A DNA stretch of 64,000 nucleotides from Paulinella micropora (Eukaryota > Cercozoa > Imbricatea > Euglyphida). The translations under genes and the position numbers were made by a program. The notes under the pieces are model-generated. The model worked only from the letters and a program-made list of their open reading frames with translations. It did not search any database and was not told the DNA's origin. Shown here in pieces: positions 50,528 to 62,657 of this stretch. The stretch is taken from assembly GCA_009731375.1 (NCBI GenBank), contig BJOX01000219.1, forward strand, positions 699,400 through 763,399, in the 5' to 3' direction. Every line of letters begins with the position of its first letter. Position 1 is the first letter of the stretch.

Positions 50528-52864
50528 GAGTGCAACAATCTAGACACCTGAACAAAAGTGATCAAGTTGACCGGAAGCGGTCACGAAGCAAAAAAAAATT
50601 AAGTTAGGCCTGAAAACATGTGTTTTTTATTTTGATAGGGACGGAAAGTCACCCTCATATGCTGAAATGCAATCGAAAATGGCAAACGGACCCAGTCCGG
50701 CCACTCGTCCCAAAAACTGACGTCAGAAACCGGTTTTTGTGCCTTGGTGGCACCGAGTGTCGGCTCAAACCGGCTCACTTTGGCAAATATGCCATATTTC
50801 TTTTTCTGAGACATCATTTGAAAGTGATTTTTTACACTTTTTCCGGGCAGATTTGTTTGAAAAGGGTCCTGTGTCGGAATTATGCCATATTTCTGTTTTC
50901 CGACAACCTTGTAAAACCATTCTCGCCACTTCTGTTTTTTTTTTTGTTGACAATATTAGGTTCTCAGGCGAGGTTACCTGTCTGCGCTGAGAAGCCACTT
51001 CGTTGAAGTGGCAAAATCGATTCAGGGCACTCCTTTTGTTTCTGATTGCAACACGTTCGCAGAAGAAGACCTGAAAATCAAGAAAGCTGTCTCCAGTAAG
51101 TTGCCTGTAGCACGTTCAATGAGTTTTTTTTTCTCTTGTGGTCACTCGTGGTCAGGCGATTTCATGGGTTTTGGCTTCGAGGCTTGGGTGAAAATGTTCG
51201 CGCCTGACAGACTTTACAGATTGTGGCACAAGTTAGCGCATGTCAGGCATCCGAACGGTCAGTTTCGCAAAATTGAAGAACATGACGCCCAAGTTCTTTT
51301 GTCGGAGGGCAGACAAGCGTTTTCGTGCTTCCTTCTTTTCGTCATGCTTCAACATGGTCAGCGTTTTCTCCAGTGGGAGCTTGACTTATGCCTTGAACTC
51401 AAGCATCAAGGACTAAGCAGGGAAGGACTCGATGTTTTGTCATCGTTTGGAAGAGTGATTCCGATCAGGAGCTTTGATTGCCGCCGCAAAATTCGCCTTC
51501 AGGAAATCAAGACATCTCTAAGTTTCTTTCCTTCCCCCCCTCCGTCACGCCTGGATGATCATCAACTGTGTTCTGAAAAATATGCCATATTTTTTGTCTT
51601 TTCAAAATTTTACCTTGGTTAGCTTTGAGCATGTGTAGTTGCCAAAAATATAGCATATTTTTCTTGTCTGAAATGTTTTCCGCAACCCACAAGTACAATT
51701 CCTTTCATTACTTGTACTTTAACTCCTGCAAAATCCTCGGTGTGCCTAATCACAGAAAACTCGGTTCTCTGCGGATGAGCTCTTTTTTGCTAGTTCTCTT
51801 TGAAATTTTTGGGTAAAAGATTGTCTGAAGATTTTGTAGAGAACTCACCGCTGTCTGCGCTGGTTACTAGTTCATTCTCCGTCCTTTAAAGCTTGTGTTT
51901 TAAAGGAAGAAGAGCACCAACTCAAACTCTTGCTGGTCGTCTTCGGACTCCTGTCTGTCAAATTACTGGCTGGCTGGAAAGCAACGCCAGGAGGAGTTTA
52001 CTTCTGAAGCACAATGTTACAATCTCCTTCTTGCATTGTTGACCCTTGAAGCTTCGTTACTGAGGGAGGGTTCTGGCAAGAAATTACAAATTTCTTCAGC
52101 GGTAAAATTTCTTGCTCCGATTCTTCATCTGACCCCTACGGTCGTTACTGGGTGCGCAGCGCCGAAAAAAACCAAGTAGCTGTTTTTTTCTGCGCTGCGC
52201 GATCCCTGGTAAAACTTGTTTCTCATTTAGCGGAGGGTGTTGGCATGAAATGACAAATTTCTTCCGCTGTAAAATTTTATTCCAATGTTCTTCTTCTGAC
52301 CCTGGAAGCTTCGTTACTTGTTTCTTCCATTCTTCCCTGTCCAGAGGGACCAGGCGGAGTGGAAGAACCACTCAAACTGGTTGCACAGTTTTTTTTTCTT
52401 GTTTTTTTATATCTTTTTTTTTTGTTTTTTTTTTGTTTTTTTTTGGGGGGGTGTCAGTTTGGAGGAGAAACGAGCCGACGACCTGAAGTCTACTTGGTTC
52501 GACAACTTCGTATTGAACTATAATGTACACATTATATCTCAATGCTTATCCGGTTTGAATCATATCTCATTAGACAATTTCACGTGACAGTTTTCACCGT
52601 TACCGCTTTATACCATACGGATACTTTTCCACATTTATTATTCAATTGCCATTATATTACCTTTATTTCGGCAGTCATCTATGATTTCTCTTATTGGTTC
52701 TCTATCTTTACATAAGGTACATAATTCAAGATGACTGTACTCGAATTCAAGATGACTGTATTCTCAATTGTTTTACAGTGTCCTACTTTCATTGGACAGG
52801 TTCAATTCAAGACTTCCGGTTTCGTATTTCATTCTCAGTAAATTTATTTTGATAAAGTTACAAA
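50528..52864. other. intergenic or intron-rich sequence with weak plus-strand frame and short repeats
   Basis: A 204-codon plus frame at 51008-51622 contains DRLYRLWHKLAHVRHPNGQFRK and looks partly protein-like but ends in the recurrent AAATATGCCATATTT motif; I do not call it. 52,066-52,150 and 52,222-52,318 are degenerate direct repeats (GAAATKACAAATTTCTTC). A T-rich tract lies at 52,388-52,445. Confidence 0.4.
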
Positions 52865-54280
52865 GTGGCTCTGTCACTTGAAGCTTTTATTAATAACGTT
52901 ATAGGTTTACATAGGCATCCGTCAACAATCTGCATTATGAATCCAGCGGGAGGAATTGGTTATGAGCTAGCTAAGGCTTCACTCAAGGTTCCACAGCTAC
53001 CAAAGCCTACATCTGATCCAGCACGAGATGCGCAGGACTTCGACGACTGGCGCTACTCTACTCTGCAATTCTTGGTCGGTACTGAACCGCGACTGCTTAT
53101 GATGGCCCGCGACAACATGGCGCCTGCGACCAGGGCTGAGATGAAGATGATCATCACGCCTCCGGCGACAGCACCAGCAATAGCGACGACGTCTTCGTCA
53201 AGGTCATCGAGCTCGACGACGCTCTCGAGTTCGGCTAGTGGTGCAACACCGGCCGTGGACCAATTTGCGGCGCAACGAGTGGCAGTAGCTGCCTTGGGTA
53301 TGAACCCAACTTGGGAAGAGTTGACGAATTGCCTAGCGGCGAGATCGCGTTTGGAGTTGGCCATGCGACTGACAGCGATACTCACGGAAGCGACGCAGCT
53401 CAACAAGGACGCCTTGATGACGTTACGACGAGCTGGAAGAGACCCGTGGCTAATGTGGACAGCCCTATGCAACAGGTACGCGCACATCGGTGCCATATCG
53501 GCTGCCAGTCTGATCCATCAGCATGAAAATGATCGATTGAAGGTGAATGAATCAGATGTTCCGCAACGATGGCTGGACAGCTACTGCTACCGGTACGTGT
53601 TGCTGGAGGAACGCAAGCAAGAGTTCTCGGACGCCTACAAATGCATCAACTTGATTGAAAAGTTGCAGGTGGCAAGGCATCTACCGTTCGTCGACTTTGG
53701 ACGAACATGTTATTTCAACAAGGTGGACGCCGACAAGCCTGACTTCGACGCGTTGGTAGCGATGGCGAGGGAAAAGATGCAGGCGTTTGCAATGCAGAAC
53801 GGTGAGGGACGTGCCCAGAAGGAGGAAACCAACGTCTTCCTGGCACAGGAAAGCGGAAAATTCAATGGTAAGTGTTGGTCTTGTGGTGGTGTGCACCCGT
53901 GCGAAGGTGGAGAAACAACTGTCAACGACCTGAATGCCGTGGAAAGCCGTCGCATTCGGGTGCCGAATGCTCGGTGCGAGGGCCGAGCAGGTCAACTGAC
54001 AACAACAGAACCACAACTCCACAACGTGGGAGAAACAGAAATGCATACGCGTTCAATGGTGGGCGCGGCGGTCGGGCTCAGCGTGGCAACGGTCAACGAC
54101 ACGCTGCCCAGGGACGCAACGATGGGTACGAACCACGCGCTGCCCTTACTGAACTTGAAGACACTGTCCTGGGGGCAGGCTCCGACAACAACTCGGGTGG
54201 TGACGAGCCCGACTTCGAAGATGCTTGGGCTGGCCTGGCATTTGCCTTTGTTCCTAAGAACTCTGGCCCTACACTTATGA
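52865..54280 (+). pseudogene. copia-like gag polyprotein
   Basis: A 471-codon frame; the first ATG is at 52937 (MNPAGGIGYELA). It has the helical gag core: FDDWRYSTLQFLVG, LTNCLAARSRLELAMRLTAI, AGRDPWLMWTALCNRYAHIG and LIHQHENDRLKVNE. A Ser/Thr-rich insert lies at about residues 100-135. A zinc knuckle begins CWSCGGVHP at about 53,875 and continues in the next frame, so the gag frame is shifted near 53,895; the remainder of this frame is probably out of phase. The continuing frame (to about 54,240) is Arg/Gly/Asn-rich. Confidence 0.65.
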
Positions 54281-55189
54281 CCCAGCCATCAAGCTGTGTG
54301 TGCCTTTGGGTCACTTCGCTGGACCCGCAGTGGACAGACCATGTGAGGATGATGTATGGGATGATGGCAGTCGGTACGCAACTCTCAACCACAGCAAGAG
54401 TCGGGTCGCACTTTGCGGTGTTAGGTTTGTGGAAGAGCCCAACATGGGGCTACAGCTCGAACAAGAAGAACTACAGGGGCACGTTGTGGGGTGGGACCAA
54501 CAGATGCCGCTTTGCCATTGCATTCTCATAAATGGTGCATGTGCATTCGCGGTATGTCTACTACGAATTCAGAATCTTGAAGATGCCTTCTTCTTGCCTG
54601 GGGAGCTACATGATCATCCAGACGGCTCTGGGGACGATGACGGTGATGGTGGGGACTCTGACGAGCACAGACACCGAAGCTGACGATCGCGTGTCGCAAG
54701 ACAGCGATGACGAGCGGCCGCTCCGGACTACCAACTACGGGGGTGGGACCGGCCCTACTGGTCGAAAGATGAGCGATGAAGCTATAGTCTGCATGGCTTT
54801 TGCACCGGTTGCAATAAGTGAGATCGATTCCTTGCTACAGGAACCTGATGAGCCAGCAGCAATGCGGGATGAGAATCCTCCTGTGGCAGCAGCGGGGGTA
54901 CCTTCGGCTGAGGAGAAGAAAGCGGACGGGCTCGGTCTACCTAACGCGTCAGATGAGGTGGACGGGGTGATTAACCCGCATGTTGACTTTCTATTGAAGA
55001 CCTACTGCCGACCTGAAGAGATCCCATGGGAGTCGTTGACGCCTGAACAGAAGCTTGATGAGAATGACTATCAATTCAAGCTAAACCTTTGGTGCTTCTT
55101 ACCTAAGTTGCAGAGAAAGGTGTCGTTTCCCCAGGGATTTCCTGTACCACCTGCACACTGGCCAGCTGCGTGGCGACTTGGTGCACCAC

Positions 55190-55337
55190 GAACGTTGATG
55201 CCTCGGGAGGAAGCATGGTACCCGAACAATAAGCTTCATGGTAACGTTCCCAACCTTCNNNNNNNNNNACTTGATGCCTCGGGAAGAAGCATGGTACCCG
55301 AACAATAAGCTTGATGATAACGTTCCCAACCTTTTTG
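55190..55337. repeat. duplicated segment either side of a 10-N gap
   Basis: About 65 bases ending CGTTCCCAACCTT occur at 55,194-55,258 and again at 55,271-55,335 with a few differences; ten N (55259-55268) lie between. Most likely an assembly artefact from joining overlapping contigs or allelic copies. Confidence 0.75.
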
Positions 55338-55628
55338 GCTCGAACGGTGGCTGAAGGAGCAAAAGGAAGTGGCCGGCGAGAACAAGCAGGCACTGGCGCC
55401 GCTACCACCAGATTCTGGCTACGACGATCGTTCCATGGTAAGACTTGGGATTGCATTCCCACGGGACCTACTAGGAGATATCAGACTTGTGGGATCGCTA
55501 TCGCACCCCATGCTACCTGGGGCGGGGACGTTCTGGGCTATAGACGTCCACTTTTGCTTCAGACACGCTACTGTCACAGATTTGGAATATTGGTCATTGC
55601 GGCTGGGATTCAATATAATACCTGAAGG

Positions 55629-56033
55629 TTGGCAGGGACAATCTGCATGTGTGAGTTCTGTTCGAGACACCACACTTCACCAATCCATGCTGCTCTAGGC
55701 TCACACGCAAACCCTAGCCCACCAAAGCACTGTGAGTCCTGCGACGCAGTCGAGACTCGAGCGAGCAGACACAGATCATGTCAAGGATGCTTTTGGGTTT
55801 CTTATTGCAGTGCTCAGTGCCAGCATCGTGATAAAGGCCCGCATGAGCTGTTTTGCGACTATTCTCAGGAAGATGGGTTGGATTTACCTTCGTCTCAACT
55901 ACTACCGGCGTGCGGCATTGGTACAGTGCACATCGAGTTCGCGTGGCATGCACTTCAACGGATGATACGCTATCAGGTCCGTGAACGTGGGCCGGCTGGC
56001 GCAACAATCGTGGAGCTGCCACCAAGAACGTAA
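55629..56033 (+). pseudogene. MYND-type zinc finger segment within the retroelement
   Basis: Contains CESCDAVETRASRHRSCQGC followed by YCSAQCQHRDKGPHELFC, the full Cys/His pattern of a MYND finger (C-x2-C, C-x2-C, C-x3-C, H-x3-C). MYND fingers bind Pro-rich peptides and are not a standard copia domain. It lies between gag and integrase in the element. Either the element captured a host gene piece or this is part of an unrelated host exon. The frame ends shortly before the integrase frame. Confidence 0.65.
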
Positions 56034-56095
56034 GCTACACTCTGTTTACAGGCGCTTGGCTGGATTTCGTACCTACGAGCTTCGGGATTCGAATC

Positions 56096-56668
56096 GTGAG
56101 ACGCGTCAAGTTACCACAACAGTGTCATCCGTGTTTACAAGCAAAAGCTACACGTTTGCCGTACTATAGGGAGAGCAAGCACGTGGATGAGGAGTTCGAA
56201 AGTGGTGAGTCTATTAGCGTTGACTTTCGTGGTCCCTGGCCTGTCAAGTCTGTACAGGGCAACTGGTACAAGTTGGTCGCTAAGGAGAAATTTGGCTTCA
56301 GTATCAATGCCTACACATCGACAAGGGAGTCTACAAACTACTCGGCAAAACTGGTAAGAGCTATTCACTTCCTAGAGACTCAAACTAGCAGAAAGCTGAA
56401 ACAAATCAGGACTGATGGCGAGTTTACCTCCAACATACTGAAGCAATTCTGCGATCAAAAGGGTATCATCTTGAAGCCTTCGCCACGAAACGAACACACT
56501 AGTAATCCTATAGTTGAACGAGATCACAGAATAAGTGGTCGACGAGCTACTGCCCTTCGTTTGGATGCTAGGTTACCTGCTGCTTTCTGGGAAGAAATGA
56601 ACGAGGCCGAATGGGCAGTAAGGATGGTTACACCTCTGCAGGTTGGGCCCTACAAGGGTCAGACGTGA
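56096..56668 (+). pseudogene. copia-like integrase core
   Basis: Starts in the zinc-binding end (CHPCLQAKATRLPY), then the catalytic core: ISVDFRGPW (first Asp), QIRTDGEFTS (second Asp) and NPIVERDHRISGRR (Glu). This is the DDE set of Ty1/copia integrases, which insert element cDNA into the genome. The frame ends after VGPYKGQT, within the core's usual C-terminal part; the rest of pol is absent. Confidence 0.82.
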
Positions 56669-57832
56669 AGTTTATTTCTAAGGGTGAGGTACGTTAACGC
56701 GTGCGTTAGAAGATAATCGTCAACGATAGGCGTTCACGATTGACTTACGTTCACGGCGCCGTTCACGATACCCGTTTCAGCAATGATAATCAATCTTACC
56801 ATATAAATCAATATTAACCATTTGAAACCATATATGCTAATATATTAATACAGCAAATAGAACATGTATGATCTGACCGTAGTACAAGCAGTATTAATAA
56901 TCAATATTCAAGAAATTCATGAAGTCAAAACCACCCTTCTTGATTGGACCAACAGAAATTCAAGGTCCCCTTACGCAACAGCCATAGTAAACGTGTTTAA
57001 TCGATTTCTAACATTATTAATAATATTAATGTTTCGACTTGACGGACTTACTTTTAAAAAGTTAACTTTAATTCTAAAGTTCATTTAAGAACTTGAAAAT
57101 GAAGTCAAGACGTATTTTGTTGCAATCAAGTTTTTAATACAACATTCATACCGGCTAAAAGGACTTGTCCCTTTTGCCACCTTTTGCCACTGCAACTACT
57201 AAAAATATAGTGGCAAACTCCGGTAAGTTTTATATATTTATTTTGATTATTTATGTGGAAACAGCATATCTAAGTAATAAAAATCAATTTTAAATGTTTT
57301 TTCAAGTTGCCAGGGTCACTAGATCAGCAAAAATGTGGCAAAAACTAACAAATATTTTTACTCTTTATTTTGCCACTTATTTGCCACTTTCTTGCTGGAT
57401 TTTTACTGTGAACTCAACGCCTCAAGTTGAATTACATGATAAATTAATAAAAAATCAAATTTAAATTGAATTACATCATACAGCACAATTGTGCGGGTGG
57501 CACCAGTGACTTGAAAATTAGTGATATTTGCCACTCATAATTTCACTAAGTCAATAATACATAAGTGGCCAAAACAAAATCAATCCTGCAGCGTTTACTT
57601 CCTAATTCATTTAAATAATCACGGAAAAGATAAATTTTAATTAATTTTAAATATTAATACTTGATTTATCGTAGTCACTTAACTTTACCGGTGTTACTTA
57701 CGGATAACACTTTGAATTTACCCAAGGACGATTATAATAGGGATGACGATTTAAAGCAGTTATTAATACATACAAATACTAATGGGTTGATAAACAGAAA
57801 GTAATAATATCAATAATTCTAAACTTTACTAA
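56669..57832. other. AT-rich sequence with recurrent TTTGCCAC motif
   Basis: No gene. The octamer TTTGCCAC or its complement occurs repeatedly between 57,170 and 57,570. A palindromic set of GTTCACG/CGTTAACG motifs lies near 56,690-56,770. Confidence 0.6.
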
Positions 57833-57905
57833 TATGACTTACGAAAATAATAATAATATGACTTACGAAAATAATAATAATATGACTTACGAAAATAATA
57901 ATAAT
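57833..57905. repeat. 24-bp tandem repeat, three copies
   Basis: Unit ATGACTTACGAAAATAATAA (plus TAAT) repeated three times directly downstream of the next gene's stop codon. Confidence 0.9.
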
Positions 57906-57906
57906 A

Positions 57907-60355
57907 CTACCACGCGTAAAAGTTGCTGAAAAGTTGTTGTTGCCTGAGCTGTTCCTGCCTCATGTGATGTTCCTGGTCAATGCGTCGCTGCTCTTGAATA
58001 AAATGATAATTCATAAAAGAGGATTGTTGACGAGTAGCCGCGGGCGATTGAAATGGTGGCTTGTTTGTCTGCGACAAAGTAAGCTGCTGAAAAGGCTGAA
58101 TTTGCAAGTTACTATTATCTCCTCCACCGTTCTCATCTGGCTCTTCAACTACTGGGTTGGCAGGCTGTGGTTTGCGTGGATTGCTCTGCTGCGAATTAGT
58201 ACTGGTATTGGTGTTAATATTACCAGTCTGCGACTTGGACTTCATCTCTGTACGAAGTGAGATCATTTCAGCGGAAATTTTCTCCAGGACATGAGCCAGT
58301 TGATTGTTGCCTGCCTGTGTGGCCGCAGCATTTGCTTTCAAGGCAGAGGTAACAGCGTTGTTCACGATCGCAGCAACGTCTATGTTGGGTGCGAGGCTGT
58401 TTGGCGAGGTAAGCTCGGGCTCTGACGGAGTACTTTTACCTTTACCCTTGGGCGTGTCACCGCTGATCGTGGGTTGAACCTCGCCTTCAGTGTCCTGTGC
58501 CCGTGGTTTCTTGCGTGACTTTCTGGACTTATACACCTTTTTGAGGGGAAGCGATGGGGAGGCTTCGATCAAAGCGAGTTCGACTTCGTCAACCTTGGGC
58601 TCAGGCTTTGTGCACGCTCTGCGCGGGCGACCATTTTCCCACGACTCTGCAGATTGCGGTTGATCGTTCAGCCACACAAAGTCGTAAACTACGGGCAGCA
58701 GCTCGGTTGGAGTGTTCGGATCAGCCATGCGCTGTATATCAGCCTGAATCTCTTTGTTCCACTTTTGCTCATGTATCTGACTCTTGGCCAGTTGTTTGGA
58801 CAAGTCAGGATCGATAACGTTAAGTGACGCGATTTGGTACTGGTTGAACACATCGCCTGTGTCTGGATCACGCACCACTCGTTGAATCAACACTGTCTTT
58901 GTAATGTCAGTGATGTTATTCGAACCTTTTTTCAGGAATGGTTTGGTCAGCTTGCACCCGGGTCTGCAGGCAGCAATGTTAATTTGCAAGGCGCACAAAA
59001 ATTAGCAACTCGGTTACCCTACTGCAAAGAAAGACTCTTCCTCACGGCTTCCAAGCTTCACCTTTGGCTTTAAAAGCAAATTCTTCAGATTGCGCGGAAC
59101 AAGGGACTCTAACACTGCGTATTGCTCCCGGCTCCCAGTGGTGGGATTGCGAAAATGCAGGACGGTCGCGACAGCCATTTTTGCGTCTTCGAACTTATAC
59201 ATGCGCGACTCGAAGCAGTACATTCCATCGGCGGGGAGCGTGTGGTGACTTTCTTTCTTACTTGCTTCTTCTTCTTCTTCTTCTTCTTCTGTCTTTTCTT
59301 TCTTTGATGTCTCTCCTTTCTCTGGTGTGTCTGTCTTTTTCTCTGGCTCTTTCTCTGGTGTGTCTGTCTTTTTCTCTGGCTCTTCTTTCGGGCTCTCTTT
59401 TGGTTTCTCTGCCTCATCTTCTTTCTTTGGTGGTGGCTTCTCTTTGTTCAACTCGCGTAGCGCGGCTTCTCTCTCTTGCGTCTGTCGTTCTCTCTCTTGT
59501 CTGTCTTTTTCCTCTCTGTCTTTCTGTTCTCTGTCTTGTCTGTCTTTCTCCTCTCTGTCCTTTTGGTCTTTCATCTCTTTCTCTTTCTTTTGCTCTTCAA
59601 TCTGTTTGCGCTCTCGCTCTTCTGCTTTTCTTTGTGTGTCTTCTTGTATCTTCCTCAGTTCGTCATCTCTCTGCTTTTTTTCTTCTTCAGTCAACTCTTT
59701 CTGTCTCGGCACTTTCTGCTTTTTCTGCTTCTTCTTGCTGCCTTCTTGTTCGTCTTGCTCTTTTTTTCTTTTCTTTTGGGTTTTCTTCTTGTCTTTCTTC
59801 CCTGTCTTATCTTCGCTCGTCTCTGTCTTGTCTTTGTCTGTCCCTGGCTTGTCTTTCTCTCCCTCTGGCTTGTCTTTCTCTCCCTCTGGCTTGTCTTCCT
59901 CTTTCTCTGCCTTGCCTTCTTTCTTCTTTTTTTCTTTCTTCTTTCTATCTTTCTTCTCCTCTGTGCACACAGCTTGCTTGGGGGGGTTTCTGATCCTCTT
60001 ACCCAAGCTTCCACCCTCTTTCCATTCCACACCCTCAAGTGGCTTGTAGTTCTTGTACCGAACTGTATACCCCACTATCTCATTGCACCACTGCGCTTCA
60101 GCCGGCCAATTCCACAACAGAGCTTTCGTCTCGTCATACGATTCTTGGTCTACATCTGCAGTGCAAGTAAACTTACGGTCTGCACCAACCCTTCCCCACT
60201 CCACCCAGTTGTCCTCGGTGTTGACTTCAACGAAGATGACGCCCTCCGCATTTCTACGCCGCCCCAAAAGAGCAGAGACCTGCAGTGTTACAACAACATC
60301 AACATGAGTACTGAGGGTAACTTGATTATGAAGGAGTATGTACCTTCAAAGCCAT
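57907..60355 (-). CDS. 776-residue charged nuclear-type protein, 3 exons, unrecognised
   Basis: Exons 60355-60344, 60279-59018 and 58963-57907 join in frame through two tiny GT-AG introns (64 and 54 bases). It starts MALK then VSALLGRRRNAEGVIFVEVN. A small globular N-terminus (DNWVEWGRVGADRKF..., Trp/Tyr-rich) is followed by about 200 residues of Lys/Glu/Arg/Asp low complexity. A second globular part reads GMYCFESRMYKFEDAKMAVATVLHF and continues through VLIQRVVRDPDTGDVFNQYQI. A basic region (YKSRKSRKKPR) and a Gln/Asn-rich tail end the protein. The globular parts could be BAH- or PHD-adjacent chromatin modules, but I cannot assign a family. The absence of frameshifts over 2.3 kb suggests a live gene. 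Confidence 0.65.
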
Positions 60356-61325
60356 ACTGGAGCTTTGGTACTGGGAGGATTTTGAAGGGGTCAGTTGTGC
60401 AAAAGCTTCGCCAAAAAATCTGACGTTATTGCCGAAAAAGTGTGGCCTGATCACTGCAACGCCCCAGTGTTGCCCTTTTTCTTGTGTCGGCTCCACTTTT
60501 TCGAACCTTTTTGGGCAAATTTTTGGGTTGGGAGGGGTCAAGGGGAAGGTGTGGTGTTTTTGACAATGCGTTAAAACTAAGTGCTTTCTTGGAAAGATTT
60601 TTTGCACACTTGGCCTTAAGCATGTGTTCTCCATGATGCTATTTTTTTTCTTCCGAAAAACGGTACGTTTTCAGACGTCTGTGCTTGCTTTCAGAACTCG
60701 GTCGGCAAACCTGGTTGCCCAGCCGCTTTGAACGTAGTGCTTTGCTGTACGTCTACTTGCTTTTTCACTTGAACCAAGGTGAGAAACTTGACTCATTTCA
60801 TGTCGGCTCTTATTTGCACTGATTTTCTCGCCGTGCTTTTGCTTGCGTGTGTGTACAGTAAGAACTAGGTCGGCAACTAACGAAGTTGCCGACCAAGTTT
60901 GGTCTCCCCTGCCTACTGCTGCACAAGGTTCTTTTCTCCACGACTGTGTGTGTATGTTTGCAATGTTTGATCATGGTAATGATAAGTCTTTGTTTGTTTT
61001 GCTTGCAGAATGTCTGTGTCTGCTTGGGGCATGAACTCGGTCGTCAAAAACTGAGGTTCTTGTCTTGTTTTTGTACCACATACTGATAACTCTCTCTCTC
61101 TCTCTCTCTCTCTTGCACTTTTGCTTTTGCGTTACTGCACATAAGCAACTGGTTGTTGACGGACCTGACGATTCGATCGTCCTTCGCGGGCAGAGGGAAG
61201 GGTCACTTGCGTCCCCTCGCGGGACGCCACACCCATGCCAGGCCCGAGGCCCTAGTCTGATACTAGGAATGCTTTGCACTTTACTTTTCTGCACTGCCTC
61301 CTAATATATTGCCACATACTGATAA

Positions 61326-61377
<52 letters not shown>

Positions 61378-61382
61378 CTCTC

Positions 61383-61422
<40 letters not shown>

Positions 61423-61507
61423 GTGCTTCTCTGTCAATGGCTGATGCATTTCTGCACATGCGCCTCCATCGTCTCACCCGTGAGGGGAGTACGAAGAATT
61501 GACGATA
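60356..61507. other. intergenic sequence with GGTCGGCAA repeats and CT/AAT microsatellites
   Basis: GAACTMGGTCGKCAA occurs at about 60,694, 60,862 and 61,032. The middle copy forms a palindrome GGTCGGCAACT...AGTTGCCGACC (60868-60894). (CT)n at 61,089-61,114 and 61,326-61,382, and (AAT)n at 61,384-61,422. No gene seen. Confidence 0.55.
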
Positions 61508-62186
61508 NNNNNNNNNNNNNNNNNNNNNNNNNNNNNNNNNNNNNNNNNNNNNNNNNNNNNNNNNNNNNNNNNNNNNNNNNNNNNNNNNNNNNNNNNNNNN
61601 NNNNNNNNNNNNNNNNNNNNNNNNNNNNNNNNNNNNNNNNNNNNNNNNNNNNNNNNNNNNNNNNNNNNNNNNNNNNNNNNNNNNNNNNNNNNNNNNNNNN
61701 NNNNNNNNNNNNNNNNNNNNNNNNNNNNNNNNNNNNNNNNNNNNNNNNNNNNNNNNNNNNNNNNNNNNNNNNNNNNNNNNNNNNNNNNNNNNNNNNNNNN
61801 NNNNNNNNNNNNNNNNNNNNNNNNNNNNNNNNNNNNNNNNNNNNNNNNNNNNNNNNNNNNNNNNNNNNNNNNNNNNNNNNNNNNNNNNNNNNNNNNNNNN
61901 NNNNNNNNNNNNNNNNNNNNNNNNNNNNNNNNNNNNNNNNNNNNNNNNNNNNNNNNNNNNNNNNNNNNNNNNNNNNNNNNNNNNNNNNNNNNNNNNNNNN
62001 NNNNNNNNNNNNNNNNNNNNNNNNNNNNNNNNNNNNNNNNNNNNNNNNNNNNNNNNNNNNNNNNNNNNNNNNNNNNNNNNNNNNNNNNNNNNNNNNNNNN
62101 NNNNNNNNNNNNNNNNNNNNNNNNNNNNNNNNNNNNNNNNNNNNNNNNNNNNNNNNNNNNNNNNNNNNNNNNNNNNNNNNNNNNNN
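61508..62186. other. assembly gap (679 N)
   Basis: Run of N. Confidence 1.
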
Positions 62187-62251
62187 AGAACATTACTCTA
62201 GGAGCTTTATACCAATCAGCCCATGGAAAGGACCGATGGCCTATGTACTCC

Positions 62252-62252
62252 C

Positions 62253-62310
<58 letters not shown>

Positions 62311-62415
62311 CTCTCTCTCTCTCATACATACATACATACATACATACATGCATACATACATACACACATACATACATACATACATACTCTCTCTCTCTCA
62401 CACACGCACACACAT
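62252..62415. repeat. (AAT)n, (CT)n, (CATA)n and (CA)n cluster
   Basis: Four simple repeats in succession, mirroring the CT/AAT repeats left of the gap. Confidence 0.95.
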
Positions 62416-62657
62416 GCGTGCGGCTGTAGATGCGCAAGGTAAAGCTCGGCTTGGCCTCAGCTGGGGCAGTCGGTGCCTCATTTCTGCAAGTATTTGGGGG
62501 GGCAAGTAGTACAGCAATGCCATGCAATGATAACACTGCTTACCAGTTCCCCCCCCGTGCACAGCAGCCCCTCGAGACCGCCACTTCCCCCTGTGCTGAA
62601 AGCCCACTACCCCCAAACGCACACAATCACTGCACCTCCCCTCGAGACCAGTTTTAG

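Larger units (their letters stand above)
52865..56668 (+). mobile_element. second degenerate Ty1/copia-like retroelement (gag to integrase)
   Basis: Pieces in copia order: gag with zinc knuckle, a middle part in several frames, a MYND-type finger, and integrase. Sequence after 56,668 is unrelated AT-rich DNA; no reverse transcriptase, RNase H or terminal repeats are seen. Several frameshifts and a 10-N gap with flanking duplication interrupt it. Confidence 0.72.

Noticed and set aside
59327-60423. Plus-strand Ser/Phe/Leu-rich frames over 59.3-60.4 kb
   Set aside because: They are the antisense of the Lys/Glu-rich linker of the 776-residue protein.
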